Assembly (NCBI GenBank): GCA_947374315.1
Contig: CANCBK010000013.1
Span: forward strand, 1 to 36,228
Length of the DNA: 36,228 nt
Source of the DNA: Burkholderiaceae bacterium
Lineage (GTDB): Bacteria; Pseudomonadota; Gammaproteobacteria; Burkholderiales; Burkholderiaceae
Direction: 5' to 3'
A model generated the notes under the pieces. That model ran no database searches. It had not been told where the DNA came from and was given only the letters and a program-made list of their open reading frames with translations. The position numbers and the translations under genes are program-made. This document shows positions 1 through 7,995 of the stretch, piece after piece (the stretch's first letter is position 1; each line of letters opens with the position of its first letter).

Positions 1-5
1 AAGGA

Positions 6-58
6 AATTTCCGAGATATTTGACGAAGATAGGGATAATTTCCGAGATATTTGACGAA
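6..58. repeat. 22-bp direct repeat, two copies at 31-bp period; possible IS21-like terminus
   Basis: Two identical 22-bp copies (6-27 and 37-58; shared core TTTCCGAGATATTTGACGAA) are separated by a 9-bp spacer. Multiple short direct repeats containing a motif like this (read on the minus strand as CGTCAAATATCTCGGAAATT) recall the repeated transposase-binding sites at the ends of IS21-family elements. That resemblance is from memory and no transposase is visible, because the window starts here. It could also be a regulator-binding repeat of an unseen upstream gene. The exact IS end and a target duplication cannot be recognised. Confidence 0.45.
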
Positions 59-264
59 TCGCTTTCAAGATAGCTGACTATAAATTTATAACTTATTGAT
101 TTATATAGTCATCGATTTCTGAGATGGATGCATATCGTCACATCTTGCACTTTCTATAATAGGGGTAGGCAAGTAGGAGGATTCCTACACATAAATAAGC
201 TTTAAGCCCTTACTACTCCAATCTGTCATGCCTAGACTGGCTAATCACTGATTGGAGAATGCTG
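59..264. other. Non-coding leader region of the signalling operon
   Basis: No convincing gene lies in these about 200 bases. They hold an AT-rich inverted repeat (GACTATA at 76-82, TATAGTC at 104-110), a consensus-like -10 hexamer TATAAT at 155-160 without a recognisable -35, and the TAGG/TCCTA cluster annotated separately. The promoter of the downstream three-gene operon is expected here. The lack of a good -35 would fit an activator-dependent promoter, but that is inference. Confidence 0.5.
160..188. promoter_or_regulatory. TAGG/TCCTA half-site cluster, candidate response-regulator binding site
   Basis: Three TAGG half-sites start at 160, 166 and 174, and the last forms an inverted repeat with a TCCTAC arm (GTAGGA 173-178, 4-bp spacer, TCCTAC 183-188). 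The arm ATTCCTA matches the (A/T)TTC(C/T)TA heptad described for Bordetella BvgA, and the site lies about 80 bp upstream of an operon encoding a BvgA-like regulator. Autoregulation is therefore plausible but inferred. The cluster sits just downstream of a TATAAT hexamer, so repression from that hexamer or activation of a later start are both possible. Confidence 0.45.
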
Positions 265-1092
265 ATGAGCCCGAAATCCCGGCTGTACACGCTTGTAAAG
301 GCTTGGAAGAACAAACCCTTCCAAGAAGTGCGCGACGCCTGTGGCCAACCTTGGCTTGGCCTGAGTAGCGAAGCGCTCGAAGAACACCAATCCTGGTCCA
401 AGCGACAAGCGATTAGTAACGAACCCATCTTTAACCCTCAAGGAACAAAGCTGACGAGCTCTTTATTTAGACCATTACTAACCGCCACCGATACCCAGCT
501 CCTCAGATTATTCATGGAGGGCTTAGACACAATCACCTATTGGTATCGAAGCGGTCGCTTTATTCCAGGGATCTTGCCCCTCCCCGCACAACACCTAGCA
601 TCGAGTGACTTTATAGATGCCTTGAGTGATCTGATCCTCAACTCGCGACTCCCCGTGGGTCTCGTCAGTCTAGGCATCCACCAAGCCTCAGATACTGACT
701 CGATGGATTCTTGCAAAGAGGGTTTATTACGGATGCGCCGTCTTGGCGTCTTAATACACCTGCTGGACTTTTCTGGAGCGGTATCGCAAATGCGCTGGGT
801 TGAAGAAACACAACCTGAAGCGATTCATCTGGAGATGGGTCAGTTCCGCAGCGAGGGCTTGCCGCCTGAAATGGCCTCCCTTAACCAGCAATTCCAAAGC
901 CAGATCTATGCCAGCAATATCACCCTGGTGAAGGATCTAGAAAATGCCCTTGCTCTCGGAGCGCACCACAGCTATGGCGGACTCATGATGCCACCAGTCA
1001 GTCGCCATCAAATGCTACACATTAGCGATAGCCGTATCGCTAAAGCCATTTTTTCGCTGCACCCTCATAAAAACCAAAACGGAGACAAGTAA
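265..1092 (+). CDS. Degenerate EAL-domain protein (BvgR-like), probably catalytically inactive
   Basis: The 275-residue protein aligns by eye to an EAL phosphodiesterase fold, but its signature motifs are lost. The EAL-L-R segment reads SSLFR (about residues 65-69), the second-strand Glu motif reads SLGIHQ (135-140), the DDFG loop reads LDFSG (167-171), and the AEGVE strand reads ASNIT (216-220). The final G-Y-x-x-x-P-like segment survives as YGGLMMPP. It is therefore unlikely to hydrolyse c-di-GMP and may bind a nucleotide or a partner protein instead. The ATG at 265 is chosen over the one at 259 because GGAG at 254-257 is then 7 nt away. It overlaps the next gene by one base (TAATG), so the two are probably translationally coupled. 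In Bordetella the EAL protein BvgR is encoded next to bvgAS; equivalence is inferred. Confidence 0.75.
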   Translation: MSPKSRLYTLVKAWKNKPFQEVRDACGQPWLGLSSEALEEHQSWSKRQAISNEPIFNPQGTKLTSSLFRPLLTATDTQLLRLFMEGLDTITYWYRSGRFIPGILPLPAQHLASSDFIDALSDLILNSRLPVGLVSLGIHQASDTDSMDSCKEGLLRMRRLGVLIHLLDFSGAVSQMRWVEETQPEAIHLEMGQFRSEGLPPEMASLNQQFQSQIYASNITLVKDLENALALGAHHSYGGLMMPPVSRHQMLHISDSRIAKAIFSLHPHKNQNGDK

Positions 1093-1715
1093 TGAGAAAA
1101 CGCGTGATGTTGGTAGATGACCATCCAGCTATGCTGATGGCTTTAAAAAGTATGTTGCAGGATCAGCTGTTATTTGAGATAGCAGGGCAAGCGCAAAACG
1201 GTGAAGAGTGCCTGCGCTCAATAAAAGAAGTAAACCCAAATATGGTGATTCTGGATTTGGATATGCCAAAAACAGATGGGTTTGATGTCATCCGTCGAAT
1301 TGGCTTAATGCATCCTGAAGTGCGAATTCTAGTTTTATCCAGCCTAGATGAAGCAGTCTATGGCGGCAGGGTTAGATCCTTAGGCGCGCATGGCTTTGTA
1401 AATAAGACTGCCGGAGCAGATGTCATTCTGGCTGCCTGCGTTGCCATCTCTCAGGGATACACCTTCTTCACCCATGGAAAGAATGGCAATACTTCTTTGA
1501 GTGATAACGACAAGCTGGCATTGATATCGGACCGCGAGTTGCAAGTCATGAAATATCTTGGCAAAGGTAGCACTAATCAACAGATATCGGACTTACTGCA
1601 TATCAGCAATAAGACTGTTGCCACTTACAAGACAAGGGTTTTTGACAAACTAGGCATTAACAATATTGCTGACTTGATTTTGTTCTGCCGCATGAACAAC
1701 ATCATCGAAAGCTAA
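1092..1715 (+). CDS. LuxR/NarL-family response regulator, BvgA/EvgA-like
   Basis: A 207-residue two-domain response regulator. The receiver domain (about 4-120) has the acidic pair D9/D10, phosphoacceptor D55 in LDLDMP, S83 in the switch position and K105. A C-terminal LuxR-type helix-turn-helix (about 143-205) contains a segment of the form SNKTVATYKTR that closely resembles BvgA and EvgA. It is the expected output of the hybrid kinase encoded 7 bp downstream, which would phosphorylate D55 through its HPt domain. GGAG at 1081-1084 lies 7 nt before the ATG, inside the end of the upstream EAL-like gene. Family assignment is firm; orthology to BvgA is inference from sequence style and neighbours. 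Confidence 0.9.
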   Translation: MRKRVMLVDDHPAMLMALKSMLQDQLLFEIAGQAQNGEECLRSIKEVNPNMVILDLDMPKTDGFDVIRRIGLMHPEVRILVLSSLDEAVYGGRVRSLGAHGFVNKTAGADVILAACVAISQGYTFFTHGKNGNTSLSDNDKLALISDRELQVMKYLGKGSTNQQISDLLHISNKTVATYKTRVFDKLGINNIADLILFCRMNNIIES

Positions 1716-1722
1716 GGCAATC

Positions 1723-4185
1723 ATGCATCGATTCATATTAAAAAGACTTGCCCCACTCTGTTTATTTGCTGGAGGAATAGCTCACGCTGGATTCTTCAGT
1801 ACTGCAGAACAAATATGGATCGATGCCCATCCTGTAGTGCGCTTTAGCATTCATGAAAAGTACGCGCCCTATTTAAAGCAATCCAGTAACCCTAAAGAGA
1901 TTGGCGTATTTCAATCCTTGCTATCCAAACTCGAAGATTGCACGCGACAAAAATATATTCCCGTATGGAGAAAATCTGATCCAGAAGGCCTTCATCAACT
2001 TGCTAGGGGCGAAGTCAATTTCATCATCGATCCACCGAAGTTGACCGACCATCTATTAAAATTTGGCACCCCCTCAAAACCGATCTTCTGGGGGCATGAT
2101 GCCGTTGTCACTAAAGAATCAATAAAGGCAGAAGATCCCATTAGAGAATCGAAAGTGATCTACTTTAATCGAGGTCTTGAGAATGCGCCCTCAGCCATCA
2201 ATGAAGAACACCCAGAGGCCAACTCTGCCGAGAACTTAATTCAAGCGCTCATCAGAAATGATATTCAGGCTTTGGTGATGCCTATGCGCTTGGCATACCA
2301 ACTCATGCAAGACCCCAAAAACCCAGACCTCAAAATGGATGGGCTGTATAGCCGGGAACCTTTTTCGTATCACTGGTTGATATCGCACCAAGACAATCCC
2401 TTGCATGATGTCATCAATCATTTTCTGGATGACTTAGACCCCATTGCCTCACGCAGCCTTTTTGCATTTGGTGAGCCGACTTTAGAGAAAACCTCCAATA
2501 ATCACTTCACTATCCTTCACTGGCTGAGCTCGGCGCTACTCTTGCTTATTAGTGGAGGATTTTTCTATCAACTCCAAAGAAAGTATTCTCATCAAAAACA
2601 AACCATATTGGGATTATTGCGCTCAAAAGAGGTGGCTGAAAAAGCCAATGCAGCAAAGTCTGCTTTTCTGGCAACCATGAGCCATGAAATTCGAACGCCA
2701 ATGAATGCCATTCTGGGAGTTCAAGAGTTGCTACTCGGTAGTGCGCAGTTTCCCAAGAAAGATAGATCTCTGCTCAAGAGCGCTCAGACCTCCGCCGAAT
2801 CTCTCTTGGGCATGCTCAATCAAGTGCTAGACATATCCAAAATTGAGGCCGGCAAGCTCACCCTCAATTTAGAGCCCTGCAATCTATCTCAGCTAGTGAT
2901 GGATATTCATGCGGCATTCTCTACCGTGGCCATAAAGCAAAACCTGTTGCTCCATACCTCTATAGATCCGCGGACGGCAGAAGTCTTGATGGTTGATTCC
3001 CTGCGGCTACGACAAGTGCTGCAGAACTTATTAAGTAATGCCATTAAGTTCACCTCCCAAGGTGAGATCTACTTCTCCATTACCGTACTCGCTGATGATC
3101 ATGCAGGTCAGTTGGTGGAATTCAGGGTAATTGATACCGGTGTTGGTATGGGTAGCGCACAAATTGAATTAGCCCTTCAGGCGTTTGAGCAAGTCCCTTC
3201 CGCGCAGGAAGCTGAATTAGGCGAACAAAGCAGAGGAACGGGCCTGGGGCTCACGATCACGAATCACCTCATAAACTCCATGAACAGTCACCTCTACTTT
3301 GAGAGTGCGCCAGGCTTTGGAAGTAATGTGCATTTTTCAGTCGCCCTACCCAGAACCAGCATTGCCGCCTCAAAAGTTTCCTTTTTTGATTCCTTAACGC
3401 AATCCCCGCGAAGATTGATATCTAAAAGAGCGGGTCAAGGCAACAATCTCCTTCATGCGCTAGTCGTTGAAGATCACCCAGCGAGCCGTCAAATTCTTTC
3501 ACTTCAGCTGGAAGCACTCGGAATCAAAACCTGGGTTTGCGAAAATGCCAATACAGCGCTCGAGCGCATGCGTGATCAGCGCTTTGATCTGATGCTTACC
3601 GATCAATCGATGCCGGGCATGCAAGGATCCGATCTAGCAAAACAGGTGCGGGAATTAGGCAATCGCGAATTGATCATTATTGGCGTCACTGCCGATATTT
3701 ATGCTCTCGATTCTCGCCATCAATTTTTATCCGCCGGCATGAATGGCATTCTAATTAAGCCGCTCAGCTTGGGTGCGCTTGAAAATGAGCTCATGCGTTA
3801 CTTTGACTCGAACAACGCTACTATTGACACTGCCGATGAGTATTCTTTTGATGCTTTTGCCAACTTAATCAAAGATGATCCCTACCAAATCATCGTGATC
3901 TTAGATGAGATTCAGAAAGTGCATCGGGAGGTATTGGCTCAACTAGATTTAGATCAAAATAAGGCCCCAGTCGATGAAATCCAGTTTCAAAGTCTGGTGC
4001 ATAAAGTCAAAGGTGGGGCGCAATTGCTCGATGCTAAGCAATGCATCTCCACCTGCGAGGCATTGGCGCTGCGTGACCCAGCATTACCTGAGCGCATTGC
4101 ACAATTCATCACTCTCTTAAAAAAGCAAAACCAGAATATTGAAGCCTGCAAGAAACGATTTCGCCCAAAGTCATCGGAACTGTAG
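1723..4185 (+). CDS. Hybrid sensor histidine kinase, BvgS/EvgS-like with a single periplasmic binding domain
   Basis: An 820-residue unorthodox kinase. A signal peptide (1-22, ending AHA) leads into one periplasmic solute-binding (SBP_bac_3/Venus flytrap-like) domain at about 28-250, then a transmembrane helix (about 264-282). Next come HisKA with H321 in SHEIRTP, an ATPase with N439 (N box), DTGVGMG at 471-477 and RGTGLGL at 504-510, a receiver with D584, D627, T656 and K679, and an HPt domain with H760. A phosphorelay H321-D627-H760 to the upstream regulator is expected. Compared with BvgS/EvgS (about 1200 residues, two flytrap domains plus a PAS domain) it lacks one flytrap domain and the PAS domain. 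It starts 7 bp after the regulator gene. The ligand is unknown. Confidence 0.92.
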   Translation: MHRFILKRLAPLCLFAGGIAHAGFFSTAEQIWIDAHPVVRFSIHEKYAPYLKQSSNPKEIGVFQSLLSKLEDCTRQKYIPVWRKSDPEGLHQLARGEVNFIIDPPKLTDHLLKFGTPSKPIFWGHDAVVTKESIKAEDPIRESKVIYFNRGLENAPSAINEEHPEANSAENLIQALIRNDIQALVMPMRLAYQLMQDPKNPDLKMDGLYSREPFSYHWLISHQDNPLHDVINHFLDDLDPIASRSLFAFGEPTLEKTSNNHFTILHWLSSALLLLISGGFFYQLQRKYSHQKQTILGLLRSKEVAEKANAAKSAFLATMSHEIRTPMNAILGVQELLLGSAQFPKKDRSLLKSAQTSAESLLGMLNQVLDISKIEAGKLTLNLEPCNLSQLVMDIHAAFSTVAIKQNLLLHTSIDPRTAEVLMVDSLRLRQVLQNLLSNAIKFTSQGEIYFSITVLADDHAGQLVEFRVIDTGVGMGSAQIELALQAFEQVPSAQEAELGEQSRGTGLGLTITNHLINSMNSHLYFESAPGFGSNVHFSVALPRTSIAASKVSFFDSLTQSPRRLISKRAGQGNNLLHALVVEDHPASRQILSLQLEALGIKTWVCENANTALERMRDQRFDLMLTDQSMPGMQGSDLAKQVRELGNRELIIIGVTADIYALDSRHQFLSAGMNGILIKPLSLGALENELMRYFDSNNATIDTADEYSFDAFANLIKDDPYQIIVILDEIQKVHREVLAQLDLDQNKAPVDEIQFQSLVHKVKGGAQLLDAKQCISTCEALALRDPALPERIAQFITLLKKQNQNIEACKKRFRPKSSEL

Positions 4186-4217
4186 CCACATAAGCGCCAA
4201 GGTTTATCCTATGGGGA

Positions 4218-5777
4218 ATGCGCGCCCTCTATTTACTGCCCCCCACCCCCTCTGTGCTGGCGACCCTCTGGGTCTGCTTGCTACTCTGCACACCAGCTCA
4301 GTCTGCGGTCTTGGTTTCCCAAGAAGCCGCTCTGCAGTACATCCCCAATGCAATGGCTGCCAGCCTGGAAAAGAACCAGATTCCTAAAGATGCAGTCAGC
4401 ATCTCCGTCATGGAAATTGAGCCCGGCCACCCTGGAAAGCTCACCGCTAAAACAGCATTAGATTGGCGCTCTAAGCAGACTATGCACCCAGCTTCAACCA
4501 TGAAGATTTTAACCACGCTCACAGGTCTCGATGTTTTAGGCCCGCAATATCGCTGGCATACTAATATCTATACCGATGGCCTGATTCGTCAGGGCACCCT
4601 AAAAGGAAATCTGTATTTACAGGGTACCGGCGATCCAAAACTCGTTCCTGAAGAGTTAGCCAAACTGATGAAGGCTCTACAAAATTTAGGTATTCAAAAA
4701 ATTGATGGCAATTTATTTTTTGATAGAAGTGCCTATGCACCCAATGTTATGGAGCCTAATACCATTGATGGTGAATCTTTACGCGCATACAACGTGCCGC
4801 CAGATCCCCTGCTCTACGCCTTTAGAACCCTCTCCTTCCAGCTAGGAAAATCTCCTACTGCGAACTTCATTGATGTTGCTTATACGCCAGCACTATCGCA
4901 GTTAAAAGTACTTAATCAGATGCAATTAGTTGATCGATCATGCGATAACTGGAAAAGTAATATTCGCTTTAACTTAGATCCCGAAGGATCCAGCACTAAT
5001 ACCGAACAACTCCTCACGGCGCAATTTTCTGGAAGCTTCCCCAACACCTGCAAGGAAGTGAACTACAACGTCGTCGCTTTGGATGCGAATACCTTCCTAA
5101 CCCAAGGATTTACCGCAGCTTGGGAGTTGGCGGGCGGAACCTGGGTACAAACACCTACCGGCAATGCAGGCACAGTGCCGCTTGCCGCTCGCCTACTTCT
5201 CCAGTTTGAAGGTATCCATCTTGCAGATGATGTGCGGGATATTAATAAATATTCCAACAATGTCATGGCTAGGCAACTGATGCTCACCTTAGCCTTGGAG
5301 AAGATGGGCAAACCAGCAACCACTGAAAATGGTGAGTTAGTCATTCAAAGCTGGCTAAAAGAATTGGGACTACAGTTTCCAGAACTCGTGATTGAGAATG
5401 GTTCTGGCCTATCACGGAATGAGGCCATCTCTGCGGAGCATATGAATCAACTACTCGTATCCGCTCGCAATCTACCTGTTGGGGATATTTTTTATAACAG
5501 CCTGCCGATTGCAGGAACCGATGGCACGATGAGAAATCGTCTGATGGCGGAGTTACGAAAATTTCTGAATCTCAAGAAAAAGCCTGAGGCCCGAATTAAA
5601 ACTGGATCACTCGCTGATGTTAGAGCAATATCAGGTTATGTGATGAGTAAATCGGGCAAGATGTACGCAGTGACGTCATTCATCAACCACCCCAATGCTT
5701 GGAGAGGCCTAGAGGCACACGATCAGCTATTGGCGTGGCTACTGAATGATGGGCCAGAACCAAAGCAGGCGCGCTGA
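4218..5777 (+). CDS. dacB: D-alanyl-D-alanine carboxypeptidase/endopeptidase PBP4
   Basis: A periplasmic peptidoglycan hydrolase (peptidase family S13) that trims or cleaves peptide cross-links. The 519-residue product has a signal peptide (about 1-30, ending AQSA) and the three penicillin-binding motifs: STMK at 93-96 (nucleophile S93), SNN at 346-348 and KTG at 461-463. The spacing of about 250 residues between the first two reflects the large insertion typical of PBP4. The ATG at 4218 has a GGGG stretch directly upstream, a poor ribosome site, so the start is not fully certain, but it gives a sensible signal peptide. The 3' end overlaps the convergent tsaC gene by 55 bp. It begins 32 bp after the sensor kinase and could be read through from that operon. 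Confidence 0.95.
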   Translation: MRALYLLPPTPSVLATLWVCLLLCTPAQSAVLVSQEAALQYIPNAMAASLEKNQIPKDAVSISVMEIEPGHPGKLTAKTALDWRSKQTMHPASTMKILTTLTGLDVLGPQYRWHTNIYTDGLIRQGTLKGNLYLQGTGDPKLVPEELAKLMKALQNLGIQKIDGNLFFDRSAYAPNVMEPNTIDGESLRAYNVPPDPLLYAFRTLSFQLGKSPTANFIDVAYTPALSQLKVLNQMQLVDRSCDNWKSNIRFNLDPEGSSTNTEQLLTAQFSGSFPNTCKEVNYNVVALDANTFLTQGFTAAWELAGGTWVQTPTGNAGTVPLAARLLLQFEGIHLADDVRDINKYSNNVMARQLMLTLALEKMGKPATTENGELVIQSWLKELGLQFPELVIENGSGLSRNEAISAEHMNQLLVSARNLPVGDIFYNSLPIAGTDGTMRNRLMAELRKFLNLKKKPEARIKTGSLADVRAISGYVMSKSGKMYAVTSFINHPNAWRGLEAHDQLLAWLLNDGPEPKQAR

Positions 5778-6802
5778 AGTCGATCCCGCACTCCGTCCCA
5801 CTCTTCACCTACAGGCGGCTCTGGAAATAGAATCAAGTCCCAACCCTGTTGATCCAAGTCTCGCAAAGAGCGATACAAGCGACTGGCAAATGCCGCGCTA
5901 TCACTAGGTACGATGACTTCCTCAAAATGCACTGATGGATGCCCATCATGCCCTAAAGAAGAATCTGAATCCCATACCGCAACCGCTACCCGTGACTTGA
6001 TATCTGGGAACTCGCTCAGCGCATCCAAGACTCGCCCCGGTGAATACATTCGTAATGGTGTCGTTGGCGCGTAATGCGCACGCAGGCTACCAGAGACTCT
6101 TGGCAGACTAGCATCTTGTTCAGCTTCACTGCCTTCACCAGGTAGATATACCTTGATGCCGGTCTTGGAAAAAATCTCGCTAGGCGTAATCAGTCCTGGC
6201 CGCAACAACACCGCACGATCACCAGAGGACAAGTCGATAATGGTGGATTCAATACCCACAGTGCAATCACCGCCATCCAGAATCATGAGATCGAGCGTGC
6301 CATCAAATTCACTGCGGACATCGGCTGCACTGGTTGGGGATACTTTTCCAAAACGATTTGCGGACGGAGCTACAACCCCACCCTTAAATTTACGCAACAA
6401 TTCTTGCGCAAGAGGATGGGCGGGCGCACGAATCGCTACCGTATCTTGACCGCCAGTAAGCTCAGTTAAAACGCTTTTATCTTTTTTGAAAACCAGTGTT
6501 AGCGGACCTGGCCAAAATTCATTAATGAGCTTCAGTGCATCTTCGGATAAATCTCTTACCCATGGCGCTACTACTGGCACCCAATCAACCTGTGTCTGAT
6601 CAAATTTATCAGGCGCTGCTAAATGAACAATCAGAGGGTGATTTGAAGGTCTGCCTTTAGCAGTAAAAATCTTTTTGATTGCCTCAGGATTCTTAGCATC
6701 TGCCCCTAGACCATAAACCGTCTCGGTTGGAAATGCGACTAGACCACCGTCTCGCAAGGTTTGTACAGCTTCATTAATCACTGCAGAGCTATTGGCGGAC
6801 AT
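5723..6802 (-). CDS. tsaC: L-threonylcarbamoyladenylate synthase (Sua5/YwlC type)
   Basis: Makes threonylcarbamoyl-AMP from threonine, bicarbonate and ATP, the first step of t6A37 modification of ANN-decoding tRNAs. The 359-residue length indicates the two-domain Sua5 form: an N-terminal YrdC domain with KGRPSNHPL at 49-57 and an APSANRFG segment, then a C-terminal Sua5 domain (about 240-350). It is the last gene of the minus-strand pgk-to-tsaC run, 4 bp after purK, so expression probably depends on the upstream promoter. Its last 55 bp overlap the 3' end of dacB on the opposite strand. The C-terminal GVRDRLQRA-like stretch is typical of the family, so the overlap looks real rather than a wrong frame. 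Confidence 0.95.
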   Translation of the reverse strand: MSANSSAVINEAVQTLRDGGLVAFPTETVYGLGADAKNPEAIKKIFTAKGRPSNHPLIVHLAAPDKFDQTQVDWVPVVAPWVRDLSEDALKLINEFWPGPLTLVFKKDKSVLTELTGGQDTVAIRAPAHPLAQELLRKFKGGVVAPSANRFGKVSPTSAADVRSEFDGTLDLMILDGGDCTVGIESTIIDLSSGDRAVLLRPGLITPSEIFSKTGIKVYLPGEGSEAEQDASLPRVSGSLRAHYAPTTPLRMYSPGRVLDALSEFPDIKSRVAVAVWDSDSSLGHDGHPSVHFEEVIVPSDSAAFASRLYRSLRDLDQQGWDLILFPEPPVGEEWDGVRDRLQRACFGSGPSFSSHANS

Positions 6803-6806
6803 GAGC

Positions 6807-7991
6807 TTAGGGCTCGATCCCTAATTCAAGCGCAACCGCTGCGCAATTTTGCCGGGCTTGATTGAGTGACTCACCCAAGCAGTTGATGTGCCCCATCTTT
6901 CGACCCACGCGTGGATCTGACTTGCCATATAAATGGAGCTTTGCATCCGGGTGTGCCAACACTTGATTCCAGGCAGGCTCTCTTGCCTCGAGCTCATCAC
7001 CCTCAAACCAAAGGTCGCCCAATAGATTCAGCATCGACACTGGCGCTAGCAAGCGGGTATCCCCCAAAGGCAGGCGCGCCATACTTCTGACCTGTTGCTC
7101 AAACTGGCTGCTCACACAGGCATCCATGGTGTAGTGACCAGAATTATGGGGACGTGGTGCAATCTCATTCGCCACAATATCACCACTTTTGAGTACAAAA
7201 AATTCCACACACAACACGCCCACGTAATCAATCTTCCGAATGAGTGCCTTGGCGGCCTCAATCATTTTTTTCTCTTGCGCAGGCTTCAGTGATGGCGCTG
7301 GCACAGTAGAGGTATGCAAAATACCATCACGGTGAATATTTTGAGAAACCGGATAGGCAACCACCGCGTCATCATATCCGCGCACCACCAATGCGGAAAC
7401 CTCAAAATCCAAATCCATCCGTTTTTCAAGAACGCAAGGCACTTTTCCTAACTCAGCCCAAGCAGCGGCTAAGTTTTCAGATTCATAAACAGTCATTTGG
7501 CCTTTGCCGTCATAACCCATACGAGCTGTTTTTAATATTCCAGGGAAAAGATCTGCAGGCACATGCTCGATATCCGCATCCCGCTCAAGCACACAGTATG
7601 GCGCTGGGCCAATATTGGTTTCAGCCTTCCAAGTCGCCAAAAACTTTTTCTCCGCGACCCGGTTTTGGGCTAGAGATACACAGCTGCTACGGGGCGCCAC
7701 AAACACACCTAAGGACTCAAGCTCATCTAAGGCCTGGGCAGGAACATTTTCAAATTCAGTGCTGACGGATTTACATAAGCTCGCCATCTCTTTGAGGGCA
7801 GCAGAGTCTGTGTAATCTGCTTGAATAAATTTTTCGGCGATCGAACCAGCAGGACTATCTGCGCCAGGATCAAGGACGCACACTTTATATCCCATCGCTT
7901 GTGCGGCTTGTGTAAACATCCGCCCCAGTTGACCGCCACCCAAAATTCCTAAATACGAACCCGGCAAAATGGGTTCCAAATGATTCGCCAT
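6807..7991 (-). CDS. purK: N5-carboxyaminoimidazole ribonucleotide synthase
   Basis: An ATP-grasp enzyme of de novo purine synthesis that carboxylates AIR to N5-CAIR using ATP and bicarbonate. The 394-residue protein starts with the characteristic LGILGGGQLGRM segment (residues 14-25) and carries ATP-grasp features such as the KTARMGYDGKGQ loop and the NEIAPRPHNSGH motif. It lies 4 bp downstream of purE, whose product performs the next step, and 4 bp upstream of tsaC. Length and motifs are normal for a cytoplasmic PurK. Confidence 0.97.
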   Translation of the reverse strand: MANHLEPILPGSYLGILGGGQLGRMFTQAAQAMGYKVCVLDPGADSPAGSIAEKFIQADYTDSAALKEMASLCKSVSTEFENVPAQALDELESLGVFVAPRSSCVSLAQNRVAEKKFLATWKAETNIGPAPYCVLERDADIEHVPADLFPGILKTARMGYDGKGQMTVYESENLAAAWAELGKVPCVLEKRMDLDFEVSALVVRGYDDAVVAYPVSQNIHRDGILHTSTVPAPSLKPAQEKKMIEAAKALIRKIDYVGVLCVEFFVLKSGDIVANEIAPRPHNSGHYTMDACVSSQFEQQVRSMARLPLGDTRLLAPVSMLNLLGDLWFEGDELEAREPAWNQVLAHPDAKLHLYGKSDPRVGRKMGHINCLGESLNQARQNCAAVALELGIEP

Positions 7992-7995
7992 CTTT

